From positions 248,001-312,000 of the forward strand of contig NZ_BMTP01000004.1 of the NCBI RefSeq assembly GCF_014649735.1: DNA of 64,000 nt, written 5' to 3'. Below the pieces are notes generated by a model, which made no database searches, was not told the origin of the DNA, and worked only from the letters and a program-made list of their open reading frames with translations. The position numbers were made by a program, and so were the translations under genes. Positions 35,612 to 43,894 of this stretch are shown one piece after another. The DNA is from Streptomyces lavendofoliae (GTDB lineage Bacteria; Actinomycetota; Actinomycetes; Streptomycetales; Streptomycetaceae). Each line of letters opens with the position of its first letter. The first letter of the stretch is position 1.

Positions 35612-36232
35612 GTGGCGAAGCAGGAGAGGGCCGAGCGGACCCGTGCGAATCTGATCCGGGCGGCCGCCGCCGTGTTCGACGAGGTCGGCTACGAGCGCGC
35701 GACCCTCGCGGTGATCAGTGACCACGCCCAGGTCACCAAGGGCGCCCTGTCGTTCCACTTCGCGGCCAAGTCCGATCTGGCCCGCGCCGTGCAGGCCGAG
35801 GCGTGCGCCACGTCGGGCGCGGCGCTGAAGGTGTGCGCCGAGCGTTCGGGGCCGGCCTTCCAGGCGGTGGTCGACATGACGTACACGCTCGTGGGGCTGC
35901 TGGAGAGCGATGTGGTCACCCGCGCCGGGGTGCGGCTGGCCCGCGAGCTGGAGACGCCGGAGGACCCGGCCCTGCACTGCCACGTCAACTGGCTCGGCAG
36001 CCTGTTCCAGGCCCTGCGCCGGGCCGAGGCGGACGGGACCGCGCTGCCCGGTGCCGACGCCCGCTCCGCCGCCGCGCTGGTCATGTCGGTCATCGTCGGC
36101 GCCGAGACGATGGCCCGCACGCGTGCCGACCGGGCCTTCGGCGAGGCCCGGCCCGCCCCGCGCGAGACTGCGCAGGAGTGGCTGGGGCGCATGTGGCACG
36201 TCGTACGGCCGGTGCTGGCGCCCGCCGCCTGA
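35612..36232 (+). CDS. TetR-family regulator, gamma-butyrolactone-receptor-like
   Basis: This 206-residue protein has the receptor-type DNA-binding domain QERAERTRANLIRAAAAVFD, then GYERATLAVISDHAQVTKGA and LSFHFAAKSDLARAV. The ligand domain includes GVRLARELETPEDP, VNWLGSLFQALRRAE and LVMSVIVGAETMARTRAD, as in butyrolactone receptor homologues. The GTG at 35612 follows a GGGGTGGGG tract; the longer frame would read through the operator-like repeat. It is the second such gene within 2.4 kb and lies just upstream of an acyl-CoA ligase gene on the same strand, which it could regulate. The ligand is unproven. Confidence 0.85.
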   Translation: MAKQERAERTRANLIRAAAAVFDEVGYERATLAVISDHAQVTKGALSFHFAAKSDLARAVQAEACATSGAALKVCAERSGPAFQAVVDMTYTLVGLLESDVVTRAGVRLARELETPEDPALHCHVNWLGSLFQALRRAEADGTALPGADARSAAALVMSVIVGAETMARTRADRAFGEARPAPRETAQEWLGRMWHVVRPVLAPAA

Positions 36233-36312
36233 CGCCGGCCGCCCGAGGCGCGCGACATCGCGGTCGCGGACGGGCGGGATGGGGCCGAATATAGGTGGCT
36301 GGTACACGGACC

Positions 36313-36341
36313 TTGACGGGGCGCGGTCGGGCGCATAGCGT
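36313..36341 (+). promoter_or_regulatory. Promoter of the acyl-CoA ligase gene
   Basis: TTGACG (36313-36318) and TAGCGT (36336-36341) are separated by 17 bases, an excellent housekeeping sigma (HrdB-type) promoter. The start site should be about 36348. Confidence 0.75.
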
Positions 36342-36353
36342 CGCACGGGAGCA

Positions 36354-36369
36354 CTGAGCGAGCGCTTAG
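36354..36369. promoter_or_regulatory. TetR-type operator just after the transcription start
   Basis: CTGAGCGAGCGCTTAG is an imperfect palindrome (CTnAGCG/CGCTnAG arms). Located directly downstream of the promoter, it would block transcription when occupied; a neighbouring TetR protein is the likely binder. Confidence 0.6.
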
Positions 36370-36381
36370 GAAGAGGCGATC

Positions 36382-38088
36382 GTGCCGCACACCGATCCGT
36401 CCCCGCACCACCCGGCGTCCCCGACGACCCCGTCAGCGACCCCGCCGTCCACGGACGCGGTACTCACCGCGCCCGGCGCGCCCTTCGCCGTCGTGACGGC
36501 CGGGGACGGGCGGCCCGTGTACGCCGCCGGACCGCGCACCCTCCGGGAGTTCGCCGAGGTCACCTGGGCGTTCGGCGAGCAGCCGTTCCTCGTCGCGGAG
36601 GACCGGACGTACACGTACGGGGAGTTCTTCGCCGCCGCCTGCGTCCTCGCCCGCCGCTTCACCGACGTGTACGGGCTGCGCCCCGGCGACCGGGCCGTCG
36701 TCGCCATGCGCAACCACCCCGAGTGGCAGGTCGCGTTCTGGGCCGCCCAGCTCGCGGGGCTGGTGGCCGTCCCCCTCAACGCCTGGTGGACCGGGGACGA
36801 GTTCACCTACGCCCTCGACGACTGCCGCCCGCGCGTCCTGCTCGTCGACGGCGAGCGGGTGGAGCGCGTACGGGCCTGGGCGGCCCGCGAGCGGGTGGCC
36901 GTCCTGACGTTCCACGGGGACGCCGGGCAGGGTTTCGAGCGGTACGAGGACCTGCCCGCCCCCGATCCCGCGCTCGGCCCGCCGGACGTGGAGGTCCGGC
37001 CCGAGGACGACGCGACCATCATCTACACGTCCGGCACCACGGGGCGTCCCAAGGGCGCGGTCGCCACGCACCTCGCGCAGGCCGGCGCCGCGATGAACCC
37101 CCGCTTCCACGCCGCCGTCGCCGCGCTGGAGCGGGGGGAGGTCCCGGGCACGGGCCCGGCGCCCGTGTCGCTGACCACGTTCCCGTTCTTCCACGTCGCC
37201 GCCTTCACGTCGTTCTACTCGGTGATGGCGGCGGGCGGCACGCTCGTGCTGATGCGCAAATGGGACGCCGCGAAGGCCCTGGAGCTGATCCACCGGCACG
37301 GCGTCACCCACTACGCCGGGGTGCCGACCACCGCGCTCCAGCTGCTGGACGCGGCGGGCGACGGGGGCCTCGGACCGCTGACGCACCTCAACACCGGTGG
37401 CGCCGCCGCACCGCCCGGCCTCGTCGCCCGCTGTCCGCGGGGCGTCGAGCCGCGCAACGGCTACGGCCTCACCGAGACCAGTGGCGGCGTGCTGGCCCAC
37501 TTCGGCGCCTCGTACCGGCGCTTCCCCGGCAGCGTCGGACGGCCCACCCCGGTCACCGAGGTGCGGATCGCCGCCCCCGACGGGCGGGCGCTGCCCGACG
37601 GCGAGGTGGGCGAGCTGTGGCTGCGCGGGCAGTCCCTGGTGCGGGGGTACTGGGGGGACCCGGAGGCGACCGCCGCCGCGTTCACCCCGGACGGCTGGTT
37701 CCGCACCGGTGACCTCGCCACCGTGCGCGAGGGCCGGGTCAGCGTCGTCGACCGGCTGAAGGACATGGTGATCCGGGGCGGCGAGAACGTGTACTGCGTG
37801 GAGGTCGAGGCGGTGCTGTACGACCACCCCGACGTGACCGACGCGGCCGTGCTCGGCGTCCCCCACCCCGAACTCGGGGAGGAGGTCGCCGCCGTGGTGC
37901 GGCTGCGGCGGGGCGCCACGGCGGACGCCGAGGACCTGCGGGCGCACGTGGCGCGGAGTCTGGCGGCGTTCAAGGTGCCGGCGCACGTCCTCGTCCAGGA
38001 CGCGCCGCTGCCCAGGAACGCCACGGGCAAGGTGCTCAAGCGGGATCTCCGCCAGGACGTGGCGGCCCGGGTCCGGGCGCGCGGCTGA
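36382..38088 (+). CDS. AMP-binding acyl-CoA ligase (synthetase)
   Basis: This 568-residue adenylate-forming enzyme activates a carboxylic acid with ATP and loads it onto CoA. The P-loop motif IIYTSGTTGRPKGAVATH, the A5 motif NGYGLTETSGG, the motif GWFRTGDLA and the C-terminal hinge DRLKDMVIRGGENVYCVEVE with the catalytic Lys in ATGKVLKRDLR are all present. It resembles medium/long-chain fatty acyl-CoA ligases rather than nonribosomal domains (no carrier domain). The GTG start has GGAAGAGG 5 bases upstream. It has a strong promoter with an operator immediately upstream, so it is probably under TetR control in response to its own acyl substrate or CoA product. Confidence 0.93.
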   Translation: MPHTDPSPHHPASPTTPSATPPSTDAVLTAPGAPFAVVTAGDGRPVYAAGPRTLREFAEVTWAFGEQPFLVAEDRTYTYGEFFAAACVLARRFTDVYGLRPGDRAVVAMRNHPEWQVAFWAAQLAGLVAVPLNAWWTGDEFTYALDDCRPRVLLVDGERVERVRAWAARERVAVLTFHGDAGQGFERYEDLPAPDPALGPPDVEVRPEDDATIIYTSGTTGRPKGAVATHLAQAGAAMNPRFHAAVAALERGEVPGTGPAPVSLTTFPFFHVAAFTSFYSVMAAGGTLVLMRKWDAAKALELIHRHGVTHYAGVPTTALQLLDAAGDGGLGPLTHLNTGGAAAPPGLVARCPRGVEPRNGYGLTETSGGVLAHFGASYRRFPGSVGRPTPVTEVRIAAPDGRALPDGEVGELWLRGQSLVRGYWGDPEATAAAFTPDGWFRTGDLATVREGRVSVVDRLKDMVIRGGENVYCVEVEAVLYDHPDVTDAAVLGVPHPELGEEVAAVVRLRRGATADAEDLRAHVARSLAAFKVPAHVLVQDAPLPRNATGKVLKRDLRQDVAARVRARG

Positions 38089-38173
38089 GCGTGGGCCGGT
38101 GGGGCCGGCCGGGCGGCCGGCCCGGGGGATGCGTGCTGCGGGTGCTGGGTCCGGCACCGGGTTCCCGGCGCCG

Positions 38174-38282
38174 GACCGTGTTCCCGGCTCGGACCGTGTT
38201 CCCGGCGCCGGACCGTGTTCCCGGCTCGGGACCGTGTTCCCGGCTCGGGACCGTGTTCCCGGCGCCGGACCGGGTCCCGGGG
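38174..38282. repeat. 17-19-bp tandem repeats between convergent genes
   Basis: The unit GACCGTGTTCCCGG followed by CTCG or CGCCG is present about five times, with decayed copies at each end. It fills the space between the acyl-CoA ligase and M6 protease genes and may fold as successive terminators. Confidence 0.85.
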
Positions 38283-39563
38283 TCAGTCGCGAGTGACGCG
38301 GACGCGGTACGTGCCGGTGTCGGGGTCCTCGGACAGGACGGTGATCCGTACCCCGCTCTCGCGGTCGGTGAAGGACTCGCCGGGGCGGTACGGGGCGTCC
38401 GACAGTTCGGCGTGCACGTTCGGGCGGCGCGTGCAGCCGCCGCTGTCGCGGTCGCTGTCGACCACGGTGACCGGGCCCTGCCCGGTGTCCACGTCCGACT
38501 GCACGTGGTAGATCAGCACCCCGGGCTCGCACACCGCCTCGTCGTTGCCGTCGCGGGTGCGCACCTCCACCGCGTACCCGGACTCCGGCGTGAGCGGTAC
38601 GAAGGCGAGCTTCGGCCCGCCCTTCCGGGCCAGTGAGGTGAGCGTGTAGTCGCGGGAGCCGGAGGCCGAGGCGCAGCGCACCTGGCTGTTGTCGAGCCAG
38701 CCCAGCTTCCACTTGTGCCAGCCCAGCAGGTCGTTGTTGGCCCCCCAGTCCTCGGACATGATGTCCCAGTGCCCCACCGCGCCGCCGCCCTCGGCGGTGT
38801 ACAGGTCAGGGAGCCCGAAGACGTGGCCGTTCTCGTGCGGCAGGACCCGGAAACCGGTCTCGTGGTACGAGCCCGAGCCGTCGTCCTGGCGGCTGTAGAC
38901 GAACGAGGTGTTGGCGAGCGGCGCCCCGTCGGCGTGCGGGGCCTCGCCGTTGCCGGAGAAGGTGACGGACAGGACGGTGTCCAGGGCCGAGGGGCCGGCG
39001 TTCGGGGTGACGAGGATGTTGACCAGGTCGTAGTCGCCGAAGTCGACCTTCGGGTCGGCGGCCGTCACGATGTCCTGGACGAGCTGCCGGTAGCCGGGTT
39101 CGTACGGTGAGCCGCGCCCGATCCCGTACGCGTCGAACGGCATCGGCATCCGCAGCCAGTCGCGCAGCGGTGTCTCCGGCCGGTAGCGCAGCCGGCCGTA
39201 CGAGCTGATGCGGAACCAGTCGGTGGTCTGCGGGAAGAACTCGGAGAACCGGCTCATCGCCGGGCCCTCGCCAGGGGCGTCGGGGAAGTCGACCATCAGG
39301 GTCAGGGCCCGGACCTCGCCGGTGGAGCGGGCGTAGTCCGGGCCCGTGGGTATGCCTTCCGACAGCTGGATCCCCACGGCCGTCGTGATCCGGCACGGCG
39401 CGAGCCCCGGCTCGTCCGCGGCACGGGCCGCCACGGGGCCGGCCGACGCGCGGGTCGGGTCCGGGAGGGTGGAGCTCGCCGTGGCCAGGCCCGCCATGGC
39501 CAGGGTGGTGGCGGCCGCCCCCAGGGCGACCGGTCTGCGTATCCGCCGGCGCGTCTGCTGCAT
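38283..39563 (-). CDS. Secreted M6-family (immune inhibitor A-like) metalloprotease
   Basis: This 426-residue protein begins with a positively charged N-terminus (MQQTRRRIRRPVALGAAATT) and a signal peptide, so it is exported. It carries the zinc motif HENGHVFGLPDLY (His243, Glu244, His247) of M6 family proteases, followed by WDIMSEDWG. The C-terminal part is beta-rich. M6 proteases (for example InhA) degrade extracellular proteins. The ATG at 39563 has only a weak GAAGG element upstream, but longer frames lack a signal peptide. Convergent with the acyl-CoA ligase gene; divergent from the TetR/MFS unit across 246 bases. Confidence 0.92.
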   Translation of the reverse strand: MQQTRRRIRRPVALGAAATTLAMAGLATASSTLPDPTRASAGPVAARAADEPGLAPCRITTAVGIQLSEGIPTGPDYARSTGEVRALTLMVDFPDAPGEGPAMSRFSEFFPQTTDWFRISSYGRLRYRPETPLRDWLRMPMPFDAYGIGRGSPYEPGYRQLVQDIVTAADPKVDFGDYDLVNILVTPNAGPSALDTVLSVTFSGNGEAPHADGAPLANTSFVYSRQDDGSGSYHETGFRVLPHENGHVFGLPDLYTAEGGGAVGHWDIMSEDWGANNDLLGWHKWKLGWLDNSQVRCASASGSRDYTLTSLARKGGPKLAFVPLTPESGYAVEVRTRDGNDEAVCEPGVLIYHVQSDVDTGQGPVTVVDSDRDSGGCTRRPNVHAELSDAPYRPGESFTDRESGVRITVLSEDPDTGTYRVRVTRD

Positions 39564-39722
39564 GCGTGCTGATCGCCTTCGGTCGGCGGCAGCCGGCCGG
39601 GTCCGGGCTGCTCTCCGTCCGATCAGCCTCTGCCGGGCCCGAGGGGGGCGCCCGCCGGGTGCGGCCGAACGTGGGTTACCCGCCGGAAAGTGAGTGGTGT
39701 ACGTCACATCGTGAGCGGGATT

Positions 39723-39785
39723 AACCGGGGACGGTCTCCCCGTTTAACCCGGTGTCGCTGACAAACGGGGAAACCGTCCCCGGTT
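39723..39785. promoter_or_regulatory. Large inverted repeat upstream of the TetR/efflux unit
   Basis: Two 23-bp arms (39723-39745 and 39763-39785) match at 22 of 23 positions with a 17-base spacer. Each arm contains CCCCGTTT and GGGGACGGT-type half sites. Placed 24 bases before the TetR gene and upstream of the divergent M6 gene, it looks like a paired operator for a dimeric repressor such as the adjacent TetR; a cruciform or hairpin role is also possible. Confidence 0.7.
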
Positions 39786-39809
39786 GGGCGCGAGGAGAGG
39801 GAGCCGACC

Positions 39810-40481
39810 GTGACGAGCGCGAGCCCCAGCACCAGCGGCACCACCGGCGCCGCCCCGCGCCCCGCGCCCCGCCCCCGGGCGGACGCCCTGCGCAACCGGG
39901 AGCGGATCGTGACGGCCGCCCGGGAGATGTTCGTGGAGTTCGGCCCCGACGTGCCGTTCGACGAGGTCGCCCGCCGGGCCGGGATCGGCAACGCCACGCT
40001 CTACCGGCACTTCCCCGACCGTGACGCCCTCGTCCACGAGGTCGTCCTGTCGGTCATGTCCCGCACCACCGAACGGGCCCTGGAGGCGGCCGCCGAGGAG
40101 GGCGACGCCTTCCAGGCGCTGCGCCGTTTCACCCACGCCGCCGCCGACGAGCGGATCGGCGCCCTGTGCCCTATGCTCTCCGGCGCCTTCGACCGGGAGC
40201 ACCCCGAGCTGCTCGCCGAACGCGGGCGCCTGGAGGAGGCCGTACAGACCCTCTTCGACCGGGCGCAGGCCGAGGGCCGACTGCGCACCGACGTCGCCGT
40301 CGGGGACCTGCTGGTCGGGCTCTCCCAGCTGACCCGGCCGCTGCCCGGCTCGGCGTGCCCGAACTTCGACCGCTTCGTACACCGCCATCTGCAGCTGTTC
40401 CTGGACGGCCTGGAGACGCCCGCGCGCTCCGAGCTGCCCGGGGAGGCCGCGACCCTGGAGGACCTGCGGCGCGAGCTCTGA
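39810..40481 (+). CDS. TetR-family regulator of the adjacent efflux pump
   Basis: This 223-residue protein has an Ala/Pro/Ser-rich N-terminal tail (about 25 residues), then the TetR DNA-binding domain NRERIVTAAREMFVEFG and DEVARRAGIGNATLYRHFPD. GTG start with GGAGAGGGAG 7 bases upstream. It is followed 93 bases later by a DHA2-type multidrug transporter gene on the same strand, a common repressor-pump pairing. The large inverted repeat in front of it is the likely operator, giving autorepression plus control of the pump; the inducer would be a drug-like compound. Confidence 0.9.
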   Translation: MTSASPSTSGTTGAAPRPAPRPRADALRNRERIVTAAREMFVEFGPDVPFDEVARRAGIGNATLYRHFPDRDALVHEVVLSVMSRTTERALEAAAEEGDAFQALRRFTHAAADERIGALCPMLSGAFDREHPELLAERGRLEEAVQTLFDRAQAEGRLRTDVAVGDLLVGLSQLTRPLPGSACPNFDRFVHRHLQLFLDGLETPARSELPGEAATLEDLRREL

Positions 40482-40574
40482 GCCCGCCGGTCCGTTCCGG
40501 ACTTCTCGCCCCTGCCCCTGCCCTCACCTCTTCGTCCGTTTTCCGCCGTTCCGAGTCCCTAGGTGGCTGCTCCC

Positions 40575-42125
40575 ATGCCGAAAACCGCTTCAGGCCCTCT
40601 CTCCGCCGACCTCGCCCCTGATCCCAGCCGCTGGAGAGCGCTGATCTTCATAGCCCTGGCCCAGCTCATGGTCGTGCTCGACGCGACCATCGTGAACATC
40701 GCGCTGCCCTCCGCCCAGCTGGACCTGGGCATCTCCGACGGCAACCGCCAGTGGGTCATCACCGCCTACGCCCTCGCCTTCGGCGGCCTGTTGCTGTTCG
40801 GCGGACGCATCGCCGACCTGTGGGGCCGCAAGCGCACCTTCGTCGTCGGCCTGCTGGGCTTCGCCGCCGCCTCCGCGCTGGGTGGCGCGGCCACCGGGGA
40901 GGCCATGCTGCTCGGCTCACGCGCCCTCCAGGGTGCCTTCGGCGCGCTGCTCGCGCCCGCCGCGCTGTCCCTGCTGGCGGTGATGTTCACCGACGCCAAG
41001 GAGCGCGCCAAGGCCTTCGGCATCTACGGTGCGATCGCCGGTGGCGGTGGCGCCGTGGGCCTGATCCTCGGCGGTGTCCTGACCGAGTACCTCGACTGGC
41101 GCTGGACGTTCTTCGTCAACATCCCCTTCGCCGTCGTCGCCGCCGCGGGCGCCTACTTCGTGATCCGTGAGCCGGCCGGCGGACGCAACCGCTCGCCGCT
41201 CGACATCCCCGGCGTCGTCCTGTCCACCCTGGGCCTGGTCTCCCTGGTGTACGGCTTCACCCGCGCCGAGTCGCACGGCTGGTCCGACGCGAGCACCGTC
41301 GGCCTGTTCGCCGCCTCCGTCGTGCTGCTCGCCGCGTTCCTCGCGGTCGAGGCGAGGGTGAAGTCGCCGCTGCTGCCCCTGCGCGTGATCACCGAGCGGA
41401 ACCGGGGCGGTGTCTACCTCTCCCTGGGGCTCGCCATCATCGCGATGTTCGGCCTGTTCCTCTTCCTCACCTACTACCTCCAGGTCGTCAAGGGCTTCTC
41501 GCCGGTCAAGACCGGCTTCGCCTTCCTGCCGATGATCGCCGGCATGATCACGGGCTCGACGCAGATCGGCGCCCGCCTGATGACCCGCGTCGCGCCCCGC
41601 CTGCTGATGGGCCCCGGCTTCCTGACCGCCGCCACCGGCATGCTGCTGCTGACGCAGCTGGAGGTCGGCTCGTCGTACGCCGGGCTCATCCTGCCCGCGC
41701 AGCTCCTGCTGGGTCTCGGCATGGGCACCGCCTTCATGCCGGCCATGTCCCTGTCGACGCACGGGGTCGAGGCCCGCGACGCCGGCGTGGCCTCCGCGAT
41801 GGTCAACACCTCGCAGCAGGTCGGGGGCGCCATCGGTACGGCGCTGCTCAACACCATCGCCGCGTCGGCGACCACCGCGTACATCACCGACCACGCGGCC
41901 GCCGCGACGTCCCCGCAGGCGCAGCGGCTGCTCCAGCTGCAGGGCATGGTGGAGGGCTACTCCGCCGCCATCTGGTGGGCGGTCGGCATCCTGGTCGTGT
42001 CCGCCGCGATCGCGGTGACGTTCATCAACACCGGCCGCCCGGGCGCCGGTTCGGAGCCGGTCGCGGGCGGCGGCGAGGGTGGCCTCGCCGAGGACGCGGT
42101 GCGGATCCCGGTCGTCGCGCACTGA
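40575..42125 (+). CDS. MFS transporter, DHA2 (14-TM) drug efflux family
   Basis: This 516-residue integral membrane protein has the DHA2 hallmarks: LMVVLDATIVNIALPSAQLD in TM1 (motif D1), GGRIADLWGRKRTF (motif A), then GAIAGGGGAVGLILGG (motif C of exporters) and about 14 hydrophobic segments. It should export drugs or secondary metabolites using the proton gradient. The ATG at 40575 is chosen because AGGTGG lies 8 bases upstream; a GTG at 40563 overlaps that site. Downstream of the TetR gene, whose product probably represses it. A long hairpin follows (42215-42267). Confidence 0.93.
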   Translation: MPKTASGPLSADLAPDPSRWRALIFIALAQLMVVLDATIVNIALPSAQLDLGISDGNRQWVITAYALAFGGLLLFGGRIADLWGRKRTFVVGLLGFAAASALGGAATGEAMLLGSRALQGAFGALLAPAALSLLAVMFTDAKERAKAFGIYGAIAGGGGAVGLILGGVLTEYLDWRWTFFVNIPFAVVAAAGAYFVIREPAGGRNRSPLDIPGVVLSTLGLVSLVYGFTRAESHGWSDASTVGLFAASVVLLAAFLAVEARVKSPLLPLRVITERNRGGVYLSLGLAIIAMFGLFLFLTYYLQVVKGFSPVKTGFAFLPMIAGMITGSTQIGARLMTRVAPRLLMGPGFLTAATGMLLLTQLEVGSSYAGLILPAQLLLGLGMGTAFMPAMSLSTHGVEARDAGVASAMVNTSQQVGGAIGTALLNTIAASATTAYITDHAAAATSPQAQRLLQLQGMVEGYSAAIWWAVGILVVSAAIAVTFINTGRPGAGSEPVAGGGEGGLAEDAVRIPVVAH

Positions 42126-42214
42126 CGCCAGGGACGGATCGGCGTACGCGACGGGGTGCCGGGGTGCGGCACCACCGACGGACGGACGGACGGACGTGAC
42201 GGCTTGACGACGTG

Positions 42215-42267
42215 ACGGAAAGGGGTGTTCTCCGCCACCGCGAGTGGCGGGGAGCGCCCCTTTCCGT
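42215..42267. terminator. Long hairpin between the DHA2 pump and LysR gene
   Basis: Two 24-base arms with three mismatches (two could be G-U pairs) around a CGCGA loop begin 90 bases after the pump stop and end just before the LysR promoter. It probably ends the pump transcript. Confidence 0.6.
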
Positions 42268-42282
42268 ACCCCAATTTCCGCT

Positions 42283-42288
42283 TATGCT
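42283..42288 (+). promoter_or_regulatory. Putative -10 box for a leaderless LysR transcript
   Basis: TATGCT lies 6 bases before the GTG at 42295, with no Shine-Dalgarno sequence, so transcription probably starts at the GTG. Confidence 0.5.
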
Positions 42289-42294
42289 TTCGAC

Positions 42295-43200
42295 GTGTTC
42301 GACTCCCGGTACATCAAGACCTTCCATGAAGTGGTCAGGACCGGTTCGTATACGGCGGCCGCCCGCGCCCTCGGGTACACCCAGCCGGCCGTCAGCCAGC
42401 AGATGAAGGCGCTGGAACGGGACGTCGGCACACCGCTGTTCACCCGCGTCGGGCGCGGCCTGCGGCTCACCGAGGCGGGAGAGGCCCTCACCCGGCACTC
42501 CGGGACGATCCTCGACAGCCTGTCCGCCGCGCAGCAACAGATCGACGCCATAGCCAGGTTGCGCTCCGGCCGGGTGCGCGTGTGCGCCTTCCCCAGCGCC
42601 GGAGCGACGATCCTGCCCGAGGCCATGGCCCGGATGGCGGCCCAGCACCCGGGCATCAGGGTGGAGCTTGTGGAGAGCGAACCGCCCGAGTCCCTGCGGA
42701 TGGTGGCCCGGGGCGAGTGCGACATCACCCTGGCCTTCAGCTATCCGGGCCTGCGGGTCGACGTCCCCGAGGAGCTCGACGAGTTCCGGCTGCTGGAGGA
42801 CCCGCTGACGGTCCTCCTGCCCACCGGGCACCCCCTGGCGCGCCGCCGCGCCGTGCAGCTGACCGACCTGACCCACGAGCGATGGATCGCCGGGTGCGCA
42901 CGCTGCAACGCCAACTTCCTGCACGCCTGCGCCGAGGCGGGCTTCAGCCCCGACATCGCCTGCACCACGGACGACAACCTGGTGATGCAGAGCCTGGTGG
43001 CGGCGGGCGTCGGCATCGCCATGGTGCCCGCGCTCGTCCTGTCGTTCCTCTGCCACGACAAGGTCACCGGCCGGATCGTCGAGCCGCACACCCGGCGCCA
43101 GGTGTACGCGTACGTCCTGCGCGACCACCTCAGGATCCCCGCCACCGCCCTCATGCTCGACGAGCTCGTCGCGGTGGCCGAGTCCAAGGTCGGTTGCTGA
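42295..43200 (+). CDS. LysR-family regulator, probably of cysteine/sulfur genes
   Basis: This 301-residue protein has the LysR DNA-binding domain FDSRYIKTFHEVVRTGSYTAAARALGYTQPAVSQ read in sections across residues 2-45. The effector domain shows RVRVCAFPSAGATILPEAMA, then AGVGIAMVPALVLSF. The GTG at 42295 is the correct N-terminus; a longer frame runs through the hairpin and lacks any ribosome-binding site. It precedes cysteine dioxygenase and a YeiH-type sulfate/sulfite exporter gene on the same strand, so it is a likely sensor of cysteine or a sulfur compound. Confidence 0.9.
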   Translation: MFDSRYIKTFHEVVRTGSYTAAARALGYTQPAVSQQMKALERDVGTPLFTRVGRGLRLTEAGEALTRHSGTILDSLSAAQQQIDAIARLRSGRVRVCAFPSAGATILPEAMARMAAQHPGIRVELVESEPPESLRMVARGECDITLAFSYPGLRVDVPEELDEFRLLEDPLTVLLPTGHPLARRRAVQLTDLTHERWIAGCARCNANFLHACAEAGFSPDIACTTDDNLVMQSLVAAGVGIAMVPALVLSFLCHDKVTGRIVEPHTRRQVYAYVLRDHLRIPATALMLDELVAVAESKVGC

Positions 43201-43333
43201 GCCGGGACGGTCGCTGAGCCGGGACGGCTGGGCCGAGGAACTCGACCGGCCCCCCGACCCATAAGCGATCGTTGGGTACCCGGCAAAGAACCCTCCTTGG
43301 ACGTGATGGGTCGGCCGGGCGGACGCTGCCGCC

Positions 43334-43894
43334 ATGACGACGACCCCCGTTGCCGCCGCCGGCCCGACCACCGCCCGCCTGCGCGCCCTCGTCACCGCCG
43401 TACGCGAGACCGTCGACCGCGGGCTGGCGCCCGAACCGACCTCCCGGCTCGTGGCCGAGCGCATCGCCCCGCACCTCGGCGCCCCGGACCTGCTCACCCC
43501 GGAGCAGTGCGCGCCCGACCCCGTCCACTACCGCCAGCACGTCCTGCACGCCGAGCCCGACGGCAGCTTCTCCGTCGTCGCGATCGTCTGGCTCCCGGGG
43601 CAGTCCACGCCCATCCACGACCACGTCTCGTGGTGCGCGGCCGGCGTCCACCGGGGCGAGGAGCACGAGCGGCGCTACCAGCTCGTGCCGGACGGCACCT
43701 CCGCCCGGCTGGTCGCCACCGAGGACGTGGTGAACCGGGCCGGCGAGGTGGCCGCCTTCGCCCCGCCCGGCGACATCCACTCCGTACGCAACAGCGGTGA
43801 CGGCACCGCCCTGTCCCTGCACGTCTACGGGGCCGACATCACCCGCCTGGGCACCAGCGTGCGGCGGCTCTACCGGCTGCCCGCGGACCGCTGA
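43334..43894 (+). CDS. Cysteine dioxygenase
   Basis: This 186-residue cupin-fold iron enzyme oxidises L-cysteine to cysteine sulfinate. The metal motif HDHVSWCAAGVHRGEEHE (His95, His97 and neighbouring Cys101) and a later histidine in PPGDIHSVRN are the signature of bacterial CDO. Length fits (about 190). ATG at 43334; the stop overlaps the next ATG (TGATG), so it is coupled to the YeiH gene. Cysteine sulfinate breakdown releases sulfite, which fits a neighbouring sulfite/sulfate exporter. Confidence 0.93.
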   Translation: MTTTPVAAAGPTTARLRALVTAVRETVDRGLAPEPTSRLVAERIAPHLGAPDLLTPEQCAPDPVHYRQHVLHAEPDGSFSVVAIVWLPGQSTPIHDHVSWCAAGVHRGEEHERRYQLVPDGTSARLVATEDVVNRAGEVAAFAPPGDIHSVRNSGDGTALSLHVYGADITRLGTSVRRLYRLPADR

